21,000 nt of DNA, from positions 16,760,001 to 16,781,000 of the forward strand of contig NC_135566.1 of assembly GCF_964340395.1 (NCBI RefSeq). Direction: 5' to 3'. Both the position numbers and the translations under genes were made by a program. This stretch comes from Glandiceps talaboti. Taxonomy: Eukaryota; Hemichordata; Enteropneusta; Spengelidae. Positions 1 to 10,872 of the stretch are shown piece after piece. The notes beneath the pieces were generated by a model that made no database searches, was not told the origin of the DNA, and saw only the letters and a list, made by a program, of their open reading frames with translations. Positions within the stretch are counted from its first letter, which is position 1. Every line of letters begins with the position of its first letter.

Positions 1-1731
1 ATATTATTTTGTCCTTGAGTTATATAATATAGACTGATGCCTGTAGCAGACAATAGTATTCCTGCAAAAGGATAGCACCTACTAAATTCAATTGATAAAT
101 TTTACACAAAGTCTACACATACCAAGGTTCATAGGTCAGGGACTATGTATTCTTTTCATTCTCTAACAAATTGTGCCATTTCCTTGTTAGGAAATGAACC
201 TATTGTCCTTCTATATGGTATCATTTATATTGTCTTTCACATGATTTGTAGACATGGTTTTTTTTCGTTGACTAATTACACTAAGAATTCTGTAATTTCT
301 TGATAAAATACTACATCACTCTAATTAGTCAAACATTGTTCCCGATAAATGCGTTGATTTGTTGTGCATGGATGACATTTTTGGTGTTGTTGCTTACCAT
401 GGTTTTAACACTCATCCATCATCACCTTTGTTACAAAGGTCACTTGGTCATTGACACCGAGGGTTCCATTCTTTTTCTTATGATGTCAGAACAGAGTTAA
501 AAACCGAATTCAGATTTGGATTAAAATTTAGATGTTAAAAACAGTTGTCTGACAAAGCTGTAGACAACATTGATCCAGAACAAAAGAATAATTCTATGTA
601 ATCCTTATGACTTCACTGATAAGATAATACTGATGTGAGAACCTGGGATTGAAACCCTGGCCTTTAAGTATCTATAGATATAGACTAAAACTTCACTAAA
701 ATAGAGCTATATGTACCGAGACTGCACATCAATTTGTTTGATTAATTTCTCAAAATGTTCAGAACTTCAGAAGTACACGAATACACTTTCCCAATTTCCC
801 AAAATTTCCACACACACACAAAATTTCCAATTGAGACAGACACTGCATTACAGCTGATTTGAATTGAACTATGAATCTATTGTTGTCCAAGAGTTTACCT
901 AAAGCCTGTGATAACTGATAACATGGTATTGAATACAACAGTAGATCTACCGTCTATTGTCCTCTGTCTAAACAACATCAGAATAAAACAGAATTGTCTG
1001 GAAAAAAAACCCATATAACTCAATATTTGCTGTGTACTAGGTTCTTGTTGACTAAATAATGTGTGGTACATTGCCCCCCAAAATATATTGCACAATTATA
1101 TTTATACAAATATTTGTGTCTGTATATAGACACCGGTGTATAGGATTGTGTTCGGTTTGTCCAAAGTCCAGTACAGTGCTCTCACTGCTAAGATCAAAAC
1201 AATATGATGTTCACATTTCACGTCAATAACAAGCTGGAGATTGACTAACCAAGACATGTTTATACATGATGACATGTTATCAGCGACATGGTCTTTTCAG
1301 GTGTACTAGCATACTCGCTTTTCTATCTATAAAAATTGTCTGTAATAGCCAGCTACCTTGCGATATATTTTGCCAAGTTCGGGACTGGATTAATGTTTCA
1401 CTTTTTCTCAGCAACAACTCTTGTCCATGCGTAAACTACATTTTCTATTTTGTAAAATTTGTCAGGAGTAGCCAGTACGAAGCCATGATAAAATTGTTTT
1501 ATAATTGAAAAAAATCCAAAATAAATACCCAATCCTCATCCATATGGCCACTTTAACTCATCAAGTCTAAATCTCATTTTCCACACAGCTGACCGTCTAG
1601 ATTTTACTTTCACGATATGCAGGTATGGAACATCCAAGTCATTATTTAGAATTGTAAGTTGATGCCACTTGAGGACAAGACAACATATCAACTTGACAAG
1701 TAATTACATACAGACAAATTCTAATTCTTAC
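1..1731 (-). other. TRAFD1 intron 3 (partial)
   Basis: This AT-rich sequence lies downstream of the TRAFD1 exon ending at 1732, whose donor reads GAG|gtaaga on the minus strand. I see no further exon, RNA gene or clear repeat in it. Confidence 0.7.
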
Positions 1732-4700
1732 CTCATGGTCTTCCAACAAACGTTTCTCCATGATATCACCACATTTGCATGTGACCTGAAAGAGAAGGAA
1801 ATATAGCTGAGTGATCTTGAAATTTGGCTTTTATCTAAAATGTGTATATTCATTCTATTACTAAAGTTTGGAGGACAAGTGTAATTTAACAACAAGAACA
1901 AACACTGATGTTGTACAATGAGTGCAGTGTTTATGCTAAGGTTGGGGAACCCCTGTAGCAGAAGGAGTAAAATTGCGTTTCAATACAATCTATTATATTA
2001 AATTTGCAACCCCAAACCGTAGTAGATTTTACTTGCTTACTGCACTTAACAAAAACACTAGTGTGCAAAAAATAAGCCTTAGCAGGAACACTAGCATAAT
2101 GGGTACAGTACATCATATAAGACAGCATATGCCACTGCCATTATAAACCATAACACAACATGACTCAACACAGTACAGCACACAAAACAACCAACCCAAA
2201 CAGCATGTTACACAACACAGCATAACATGACACAAAACAGCAAAATGCAACACAGCAGTGACAGCACAGCACAGCACAGCACAACACAACACAACACAAC
2301 ACAGCACAACACAACACAGCACAGCACAATACAACACAACCCAACACAACACAACACAAAGTCTGCATACAAAACTATTTGGATACATGACAGGAACTTC
2401 TACACTAAAAGGGATGCCAGAAAAATATTAAGAAATTAATTCATCAATTTTACAATCACCCAAAACAGTAACATATACATACCTGTACATGTAGTTCATC
2501 TATATGGCTATCCATTTCACTTCTAGGTACTGGTTCCTTACAATGTTTACACAGTACAATGTTTCGTTGACAGTGAGTTTGATGCATAATAAAGTTGGCT
2601 GATGGAATGTCCTTTTTGCTATGACAAGAAACAAAGATTTGTTAACATTAACAGTTATATTTGTCATTGATATGGTCAAGTTGGTATATAATATTTAATA
2701 ATCTATTAACTGCTACAAAAATATTATGAGAAAACACTAATAACATATGGAATGATATAGTGTTCATTTTTCAGAGATACATGTACATTTGTATGCTAGG
2801 CATAAAATGAAATATACACTTATTACGTACTTCTTGCATTCACAAATGGGCATACATTGTAGGGATGTTTTTCCTAAATAGGGTGCATACTGCTAGGTTA
2901 ATTTAAATTATGCTACCTGTGTTCCTTATTCTCTTTATCATCAAATGCCAGCTACAATTCTTTGAAATAAAAGTGTTTGAGTGGTGTTGACCTGACTGAC
3001 CTTTATAAAACACCCCACCCATAAAATTCACCTACACTGTATTACACATTCTGTGATTCATCAACAGTGACGCGTCACTTACACAAAGCCGTGTCTAGTG
3101 TTGTAAATATTGATGAAAAGAGACACTTATTGTTCAATTCTCGGTGCCTGCAATAGCATTTTACCTCATGCTAGAGGGTCAAAATAGAACAAGAAGGTAG
3201 ATTTATTTTTAAGCGCATGTAGAGTAATGCATGTGAAACGTGTGGAGCGGAAGTTATGGTGTCGACCAAGAAATCGAATGTTTGTTATTTTTATGATGCA
3301 CCTTGGCAGAAATATTCTATTTCAGGTAGCGACAATTAATACCTACAGTAGTGTTAACTACAAAATGTATATCGACATATTTATCATTTCATTTCATTAA
3401 TATCTTTAAGTACAATTTCAAATTCTCACAACTTGGGTTTTCAGTGACTTTTCCAGCTTTTCCAAAACAAAGCTGTCTTTGCTTTATTTAAATGATACTG
3501 TGTTGAAATTTTTGGTGAAAACTCAGTAGAGTCAAATTGTAGGAGAAAGGCTAAGGGACAATTGCACAATGTCACACAAGCTCAATAAATGAACATCGTT
3601 CGTTTAGGATAAAAAGCTTTCTCCCTTAAAGAAAGTTTACAAGCGCGACATTGACACATTTATATATGAATGATGTAAACCATGATGAAAATTGTAGCGA
3701 TCACACCACTACAATCGATGCAATGTAAAAACATGATGGTAAACATGAAATTCCAACTTTACGAAACTGTTTACTGAGATGTCATTCACTGTCAGTGAAC
3801 TACTGAACTATAGTATAAGTCACGCACTCATTCTTTGGGAAATCATGCGTAAAAAAAGAGTCATCTATACCACGACCAGGTCTCATATGCCAAGCTTCCT
3901 CGATCATTAGACATGGTTATTAACCACTATATATCTTATATTGTATGAAGCAATTTGTGAGAAACAGAGTGTCCATATATTCATTTTTACATTTACAACT
4001 GTAAATCAGCTTATATACAACATAATAATATTTAATAATATTTATTTCTTATATAGCGCATTACATAATTGAGAATGGCTACATTGTATAGGTTATTCAA
4101 TCTTCTGTTACACATGTGACAATATACATCCCTTATTATATACCATATACAAGCCAAGTTATTGTCTTTGAACAGAAAATATGGATCAAACACCCTGGTC
4201 ATTCCACATCATGACAACATGTGCCTACATCTCATTCTCTGGTTCTGTGAGCTCAAAATATTAGTCAAAACATTGCATCATTATTTTTCAAGATTTTTCA
4301 TACTATGCTTGAGGAGGTACAATTATATTATTCCCCAATATTTTTCTTCATTCAGCTGGAAAATACTCGTGACCTAAGGGGTTTTGTTACGAGTCTAATG
4401 ACTCATGGTGACAAGGCTCCTTAGGTCTCTTAATGTCTTTTCCTTCGTTAAACAAAGAAATATATTGGGGAAACATCCAATTGTCTTCTCTAGTGGAGAG
4501 TAAAGGATTTCTTTTCATGTTTAGACAATGTATACATGTTACGGTATAATGAGACGCTAACCCAATTGTAAGACTCCCATGACCTTTACCCCCAATGTTT
4601 CAATGCAGCAAGGCCTTTTTAATACCAGTAAACAATTCTATGAAACACTATCTCAGACAGAGGGTTACTGTACTGTGCACTCCGCCAAGAAAACATGGCC

Positions 4701-5518
4701 AACAGCTGGGAGAAAACAGACAGGATTACAAGTACTACTAGTACAAACATTGCTAATATTACCATGTACTAACGTCAATTTAAAATGTAAATGTATGGTG
4801 TAGTTATTCTCATGCAATGTGTTTGAATTTGTTGGCTGTTTTACATATTATTATGCAATTCAAAGAAGTTATCTCTAAAATGAAAATGCAGAAAAAAAAT
4901 GAAAATGCTACACTGCACCTAAGTCATCTATAGACATCTCTATATATTGCACATAATTGAATCTAGATATCAGAAATTTATCTTTCTGTTTCTGTGTTTA
5001 GTTACTTTCGTTTTTGACTACTGAATTTACCACATGCAGAGACATTTACACATTACAATATCATGTGCATCACAATATGTCATAATGGTTCAGTTTCTAA
5101 ATCGTACTCTTAGAGTCTTAGATAGTGGAAAAAAAATAAGTTGATTTTGTTTGTTTGTTTGTTTGTTTACTTTTAAACTTAAAATTATTGATATACATTG
5201 GATTAACGTTAGCAACTTGTATGTAGCAGTAAAAAATTGACCGGTGCAGTTACAAAAATACACAAATTAATGCAATATTTATACAAAGAAAATTAATCAT
5301 TTCAAACGTAGACAAGTCTAAAGCAGAAATTATTATTTCATGCAACACACAAAATTTGCAACTGCCATCTGAGGTCGTGGTATGACATTTGTAACGACTG
5401 TGGTTGTCACAATGTGCTAATGTTGTTCATGTTAGTCATCCTTGTCAACCGAAAGGACAGGAGGGACTTACCAGTTACTGCATCGTTTGGTTTCGACTTC
5501 TACTTCCTCGTCTGCCAT
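1732..5518 (-). CDS. TRAFD1: TRAFD1 (TRAF-type zinc finger domain protein), 5' part, three coding exons
   Basis: Exons on the minus strand are 5518-5472, 2618-2483 and 1785-1732 (47, 136 and 54 nt). All junctions are GT-AG and the frame is kept, giving residues 1-79. The start is the ATG at 5518-5516 in a good context (CACCATGG). The residues form zinc-finger pairs typical of the TRAFD1/FLN29 amino terminus: C13-x2-C16-x11-H28-x3-C32, then C39-x2-C42 with H54 and H59, then C64-x-C66 with H78. Stretches such as THCQRNI, CKEPVPRSEM, VTCKC and EKRLL align with the human protein as I remember it. In vertebrates TRAFD1 is a cytoplasmic negative regulator of TLR and other innate immune signalling; whether that role holds here is inference. 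The next exon, expected to open with an ECP-type motif, is not found down to position 1, so the gene continues to the left. XAF1 is a related alternative, but the spacing favours TRAFD1. Confidence 0.9.
1921..2046. mobile_element. Short MITE-like element, copy A
   Basis: The element is 126 bp, bounded by perfect 8-bp inverted ends AGTGCAGT (1921-1928) and ACTGCACT (2039-2046). Its left part (GCTAAGGTTGGGGAA) and right part (TAGATTTTAC) recur in the same order at 7729-7873. It lies in TRAFD1 intron 2. No coding capacity and no clear target duplication are seen. Confidence 0.6.
2153..2362. repeat. Pentanucleotide array (ACAAC/ACAGC)n
   Basis: Five-base units ACAAC and ACAGC alternate, loosely at first and regularly from about 2260 to 2362. 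The array lies in TRAFD1 intron 2. Because five is not a multiple of three, open frames through it are artefacts of composition. Confidence 0.9.
3147..3309 (+). repeat. Dispersed repeat, copy 1 (inverted partner at 15978-16140)
   Basis: Matching blocks, in order, include AAAATAGAAC, a GGTAGA stretch, GTGTCGACCAAGAAAT, GAATGTTTGTTATTTT and CCTTGGCAG. The partner copy is on the opposite strand about 12.8 kb away. No terminal repeats or coding capacity were seen; it is probably an old short interspersed element. Confidence 0.7.
4371..4427. other. 57-nt near-perfect hairpin
   Basis: The arms begin GACCTAAGG (4371-4379) and end CCTTAGGTC (4419-4427). Inside, TTGTTAC pairs with GTGACAA (one wobble), then GAGTC with GACTC around a TAAT loop. 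It lies in TRAFD1 intron 1. It could be a tiny foldback remnant or a structured RNA; no homologue is recognised. Confidence 0.6.
5143..5170. repeat. (TTTG)n microsatellite
   Basis: About six TTTG units in TRAFD1 intron 1. A related, longer tract occurs at 12263-12312. Confidence 0.85.
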
Positions 5519-6222
5519 GGTGTTTTCTTTAAAATTTCTCACCAGGTCTGTCTTTGACAACAAGTACAAGAATCCGGTACCGTTGCGATGTCCGAATATA
5601 CGAATAAAGTCAAACCCAAACAGAGAGTTCTTCTGGGTCAACCGGCAAATTATTCACCGATGTCAAATCGCGATTCTCGATTTGAAATACACTAATTGCT
5701 AGACTTTTCTCGTATTTTTGACTTGCATTTCGATATCTTGCACTGGAAACAACGATGTTTTGACAGTAAATGTACAATTTTTTAACTTGCTTTCGGTACA
5801 CGTCCACACGATTGCTCCCTCTTGTAACAAAATATGCCTTTATTTAGAGCTATTTTATTTTACCTTCATCCCCCCACTCTTGGACAAAGTTTTTTGTGAA
5901 GTGTAGAAATAATCAACCATGCACTGAATTTCTTGATTTATAGAATTAGAAGAAACATATTTTGTGATTTTTTAAAAAGTGGTTTAATACCTTTTAAGAC
6001 TTAAAAACAATAAAAGGTATTGCCCTTTTAAAATTTATTTAAAAATATTTCGGGGTGACAATAGATAATTGTAAGAGCCAATTTCACTTAACCCGGAAAT
6101 ACTTCTTTCGATGACTAGTAACGCGAGATCTCATTCAGGGTCAGCACAGGCGGAGCCACATGGTCTCAGTTGCAGACGAGTTTTATTCTTGAACATAGCG
6201 AAAATTCAGAATTTTAGTGAAA
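5519..6222. promoter_or_regulatory. Shared TRAFD1/TIMM10 upstream region
   Basis: This 704-bp interval separates the divergent start codons of TRAFD1 (minus) and TIMM10 (plus), so it must hold both 5' UTRs and core promoters. The TIMM10 side has an ETS-like CCGGAAAT at 6093-6100. There is no obvious TATA box near either start. Open frames here (5610-5906) show no family resemblance. Confidence 0.65.
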
Positions 6223-6230
6223 ATGGCGGC
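6219..6230 (+). promoter_or_regulatory. TISU/YY1-like start context of TIMM10
   Basis: GAAAATGGCGGC matches the TISU consensus SAASATGGCGGC at 11 of 12 positions, the mismatch being A at the second S. TISU elements are known at the starts of mammalian genes with very short 5' UTRs, many of them mitochondrial. A function here is inferred. Confidence 0.5.
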
Positions 6231-8108
6231 TTTCGGTGCCGCTGGAATGTCTCCAGCGCAGATGCAGTTGGTGGCTGAGTTGGAAATAGAAATGATGGCA
6301 GACATGTACAACAGGTAATCTAGCTAACCCAAAAAAAACCCGAATGATTTTAATTTTTGATTCAGATCTCTTGATCATTGATCACAGAGCACTAGAGCTA
6401 GCACTGATTTGAGTATCATCTCCGGAATGAAACGATAAAAGGATAAATACACTGTATAGAAAGCAGTCTTTGGTAAACAATGTACTAGAGGTAAACAGTA
6501 AATCACAAGTGTAATTTTTCGTCAGATTAATGTCTACTTCACAGTCCCCCTTACCACCATGGAAAGCACTACCGCCCTCTGTGTCGAGATAACGATCAGT
6601 GAAGTAGGAAGAGCAAAGTCATTGCCAGGGTCATATACAATCTGATTACACTCCGAAGTAGTGTACACTTAGCGATTTCTTTTTGGCTGTTAAGTTGTTA
6701 CATCACTTGTTCTTTCGTGAGAACTCATTACACACAATACCATAGGTTTTCATGAACCCAGTCTCGTGCATTTCATATGAGTATCCAATCAGAATCTGTC
6801 GTACAATATAACACTCAACGTTCGAAATTGATAGAAAGAGAATCACCAAACAATAACGATAACATCGTTGTCTGTGCTCTTTGCTTGTGCTCTTTTTGTA
6901 CCGAGTGCTCTGAAGTACTGGACCCGTATGTTCAGTGCATTACGCATTTTCATTGGTTGAGTGAATTCACTCGGCGCTATCGTGTTGCTCGAGGAAACCT
7001 ATGGCAAATTCTGTCAGATGTATGTAATGAGCGCTCACAAAAGAACAAACGACGGTAAACGTAACAGCCAAAAAGAAATCATGAAGTGTACACTACATCG
7101 GATTTTAATCAGATTGGGTCATATATTGCATCAACGACCTTGACAGAATTAAAAATTCTGTTGGTTTGGTATCAGTGCCATTGTATGAATACTGTTATAT
7201 AATGGGTTTTCACAACAGCATCATTCATGTGTTTTGAAATATTAGCTTGAGTCTAGAAAAACAAAAAAACTGATTCATATCTCTTGATCACTGATCATGC
7301 CCAGAGCACTAGAGCTAGCACTGATATAAGTTTCATTTCTGGAATGAAAACGATAAAATGATAAATGTATCATATAGAAAGCAGCCATTGGTAAACAATG
7401 TACTAGAGGTACATTGTAGTACATAGGTAGAGGTAAATTGTAGTACATACAGTAAAACAGTAAATCACAAATTAAATTTGTAAGACTCCTTTAGCCAGCA
7501 CAACTAAAACAAATTACATTAGCCATTGTTATGTTGTGGGATTTGGTAATAGCAGAATTTGAAATAAGTTGTTTGGTTTTTATGGCAATTATCGTAACTA
7601 TTAGGATCAAAAGAGGCGTGGAAGGGCCAAAGAAGTCTTTCCACCTTAGTGGTGAATGATAAATCAGAATGAACCTTTCAGAAGCTAGCTTCATATTTAA
7701 CTAAACAAGTGTTGAAGTTGTACTACTTCAGTGTTTTTGCTAAGGTTGGGGAATTCCAGTACCAGAAAGGGGTAAAAGTTGCATAGTTTCCCAGACAATC
7801 TGCCATAATTTTGTTTGAGCGCCCTTGTAAAATTACTGGGGGAACCCCGCTAGATTTTACCTGCATACCACTGTTCTTATTTGATTTTATTGCACTGCAG
7901 AATGACGTCAGCATGTCAAAAGAAGTGTGTTCCTCCCAAGTACAAGGAAGGTGACCTGACCAAAGGAGAGTCAGTGTGTCTAGATAGATGTGTGGCCAAG
8001 TACCTCGACGTGCACGAAAGACTGGGAAAGAAATTAACTGAGAAATCAATGCAAGATGAACAAGTGATGAAACAACTACAACAGCAACAACAGGATGGAA
8101 GCAGTTGA
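6223..8108 (+). CDS. TIMM10: TIMM10, mitochondrial intermembrane-space small TIM chaperone, complete
   Basis: Two coding exons, 6223-6314 and 7901-8108, are joined across a GT-AG intron that splits the Arg31 codon (AG|A). They encode 99 residues, close to the usual 90. Twin CX3C motifs are intact: C36-x3-C40 and C57-x3-C61, with the standard 16-residue spacing. [23 protein letters not shown] and [11 protein letters not shown] are near-identical to human TIM10. The protein acts with TIM9 as a hexameric chaperone that escorts hydrophobic precursors to TIM22, and is folded by the MIA40 disulfide relay; this is known family biology. The first ATG has the strongest context. Starting at Met9 instead would give 91 residues, nearer the human length. 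The C-terminus carries a five-Gln run then DGSS. The gene is divergent from TRAFD1 and convergent with the DUF4291 gene. Confidence 0.97.
6354..6515 (+). repeat. Intronic direct repeat, copy 1
   Basis: Shares GATTCA.ATCTCTTGATCA, AGAGCACTAGAGCTAGCACT, a GGAATGAAA block, GGTAAACAATGTACTAGAGG and CAGTAAATCACAA with 7269-7480. Confidence 0.85.
7269..7480 (+). repeat. Intronic direct repeat, copy 2
   Basis: A diverged copy of 6354-6515, about 0.9 kb downstream. It is longer because a segment rich in GTAGTACAT has been locally duplicated within it (about 7408-7460). Confidence 0.85.
7729..7873. mobile_element. Short MITE-like element, copy B
   Basis: This is a diverged second copy of the 1921-2046 repeat, with ends CAGTG and CACTG. 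It ends 27 bp before the acceptor of TIMM10 exon 2, so it may supply part of the branch-point region of that intron. Confidence 0.6.
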
Positions 8109-8528
8109 TAATACTGAACTATTGTGTTGTAATTAATTGTAGAATGGAGACTTTTCCAAGTATTTTTGTGTTTTGTGTAAATGTGTATACAGCGCCCTCA
8201 CACAAGGAACGGGAATGAAACCAGTTTTCACAGTTTTACTGTGAGATTTTACTATGTGTGATTTTGTGACATGAGGATTCATTCGTTCAATTTAGTCAAA
8301 TGGCAGAGAACATTATGGTGATGTTATAAGCAGAGATAGTACAAGTGACTCCTTCCTCCCTTGATAAGGTATTAGTATTTTGATGATGGAGAATGTGAAA
8401 GTACAGTGAAAAGTCAACATGAACTGGCTTGCATGCATAATGTACATATAAGTTACACCAACAGTATAGAGACATGTATTTTACTCACCACTGCATATAA
8501 AGTTATTATTTGACAACATTTATACTTC

Positions 8529-8534
8529 ATTAAA
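8529..8534 (+). terminator. Possible TIMM10 polyadenylation signal ATTAAA
   Basis: ATTAAA lies 421 bp after the TIMM10 stop codon and is followed within 30 bp by a T-rich stretch. No AATAAA closer to the stop was seen, but transcript data are absent. Confidence 0.35.
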
Positions 8535-9079
8535 ACTCATTTAAAATCAGATTGTTATTGTTAAAATTTCTCATTCCTCCAACTTCTGTAGACATAAACA
8601 TGCCACATCATGTACCCGTGATTACTTTAGCTTTGTTTCCTTACCCCTTCACCTTCCCTGTGTATGGACATGAACAAACATGGTGAACCATTGATTCACG
8701 AAGCTTTGGTTTGAACATCAAACATGGGGCATTGGGAGTCCCAGTGTAGGTAATACAAAAGCATTCACTGTCAAGAAATGAGGTAGAGCAAGTGACAGTT
8801 TGAAGACATTACTCTTATATAAAATAGTCTTTACAAATTAATGAAAGAGATTTTCCATAGTATAAAACCACTCAAATAATTGAAAAAAAAATCTACTGAT
8901 TTCACATTATCTCTAAATATTTGTACTTTTATTACTGAAGGATATGCCTACTGAGGTTAATATATGGATACACTCACTATAATAGAACTATAGGAATTCT
9001 TTCATTGTATAAATAGTCCACATGTACATAAATGCACAAAAAACAAGAGAATTATCATCTTCACCACTAGATGGCGATA

Positions 9080-9085
9080 TTTATT
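9080..9085 (-). terminator. Possible polyadenylation signal of the DUF4291 gene (AATAAA on minus)
   Basis: AATAAA reads on the minus strand 250 bp past the stop codon at 9337-9335. Another AATAAA occurs at 8933-8928. Confidence 0.4.
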
Positions 9086-9334
9086 ACAATCGTTCGCTTT
9101 GCTCCACCATTAGTGTTTTAACACTGCTAAAGCTCAATTTTTAATGCCATGTATTCTTCTGTTTGTAATTACAAGTTCTTCAAAACTATACTTGTTGGTA
9201 GTATTACCATCACCTCAACATTTATCAACTTGACTGGGGTCTTCCTTGCTGGTGATACCCTCTTTCCTTTAAAGCTTGCAACTTATATCTTGACATTCAT
9301 AATATTTGCTATATATTCTGGTAATCGTACAACA

Positions 9335-10261
9335 TCAACTTTCAATACCATCAACATCTATCAATTTTGCGGTTGTTGGATTTTCAACCTGGTAAACTCT
9401 CTCCTGTGCTACTTCAAGTTTTTCCAAGTCATCCGTGTCCAGTTTTTCTTTTTCAGACTTAACAAACGGAGTAATATCTTTAATTTGTACTGTCCATTCT
9501 GTGGCATATTTCCTCAACATCTGTAATAAGATACACATTAAGCAAATTAGGTTACAAAAATATTTCATATCTCGGCAAACTTATGACCAAATATATATGT
9601 ATAAAAAACCTCATTTTCAATCATGTGAAAAACTAAGGAGATGTTCCAAATAACATGTCCCATGCTCAATTAAGCAATATTGCCTTTATGATTACATGTA
9701 CAGAACGTTAAATGTACCTATTGAATAGTAAAGACGAACGGCACTCCAGGAAATAAATAGAGAGATTTTCATAAACTATAGGTTATGAGGAGTTATTTCA
9801 TGATTTTACATCACCTACAATTACTTGTGATTTCAGAGAAACACCAGGTTGATCTTGTGAATTTATATGGTATCTTTGCTGTGGGCTATTGCATCATGGG
9901 AGTCAGCAGATATAATGTATTCAATGGTTGAACACTGAATATTCATGAGAGCTGTTTTACACTGCAGTGTATAGTAGTTTTGTATTCTCTAGAACCCATA
10001 GTTTATGAAAACATTTCTATTTCCTGGAGTGGTGTTTCCCTTTATGTGAGTACATAAAATCATTCTGAACTCTATAGCAAGAAGATTCCTTCTAAAACTG
10101 AAGTGTAGGAAACTGCCAATCTCTACATAAGGGTTCTATTAAAAGCCATGGCATGAATACTTTGCAATCGGGATGCCCGTAAAATATATACATATTACAT
10201 ATTACACCAGAATTTATCTTTCTGAAATAAGTATTCATATTACCTTAATGTGTTCACCAAG

Positions 10262-10303
<42 letters not shown>

Positions 10304-10824
10304 ACGCATGTGTGTGCGTGCGTGTGTGCATGCGTGTGCGCACGCATGTGCACACATGCGCGCGTGTGTATGTGCGTGCGTGCGTGCGTGTGTGTGTGTG
10401 TGTGTACGTGTGTGTGTATACGTGTGTATGCATACATGCATGTACGTACTACAACTGTGGACCACAGACTGTGGACAATTGAAACCTGTTACAAACAGGG
10501 AAAGTCAACAAATTAATTGGATTAATAACACTTGGCATGTCATGTTGGAAGTACAGATACATTTATTACATTCCATCATTTACTAAGAACAGTTGTATGG
10601 CCTCTTTACATAATAGTTCATATCCACAAACAAACAAATTAGATGTTTCCCTGGAATTCCATATACACATAAAGAGGCCATAAAACTGTTCTTATCAAAC
10701 CATGGTGTGTAATACAAGTCTCTACTGTTCCAACATGCTGAGCCAAGTGTAATGCAATTCATTTCTACTTTCCCTTGCAACAGGTTCCATTTGTCCATGG
10801 TCTGTTGTGGGCAACTGTATCTAC

Positions 10825-10872
<48 letters not shown>

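Larger units (their letters stand above)
2619..5471 (-). other. TRAFD1 intron 1
   Basis: This 2.85-kb intron lies between the TG|C split Cys16 codon halves. It contains a dispersed repeat (about 3147-3309), a strong hairpin (4371-4427) and a (TTTG)n tract near 5145-5170. No coding exon was recognised in either strand. Confidence 0.8.
6315..7900 (+). other. TIMM10 intron 1
   Basis: This 1.59-kb intron holds two direct copies of a roughly 160-200-bp sequence (6354-6515 and 7269-7480) and a MITE-like copy (7729-7873). The open frames at 6777-7143 have no recognisable domain and are judged chance. Confidence 0.85.
8109..9334. other. Convergent intergenic region TIMM10 / DUF4291 gene
   Basis: This region holds the 3' UTRs of both convergent genes. 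Apart from candidate polyadenylation signals I see no coding exon, RNA gene or repeat structure. Confidence 0.7.

Noticed and set aside
635-665. tRNA-like T-arm (GGGATTGAAACCC) suggesting a tRNA or SINE
   Set aside because: No matching acceptor stem, anticodon arm or A-box could be placed around it.
2113-2439. Open frames through the pentanucleotide repeat
   Set aside because: The translated product simply repeats Cys/Val/Leu or Thr/Gln/His as expected from ACAAC units; they lie in TRAFD1 intron 2.
6777-7143. Cys-rich 93-codon frame and overlapping 60-codon frame in TIMM10 intron 1
   Set aside because: The cysteines do not form a recognisable zinc-finger or knottin spacing, and there is no supporting splice or promoter signal.
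10173-10586. Cys-Val-rich and His-Thr-rich open frames on both strands
   Set aside because: They follow the (GT)n tract and the left arm of foldback F1, with no domain or start context.
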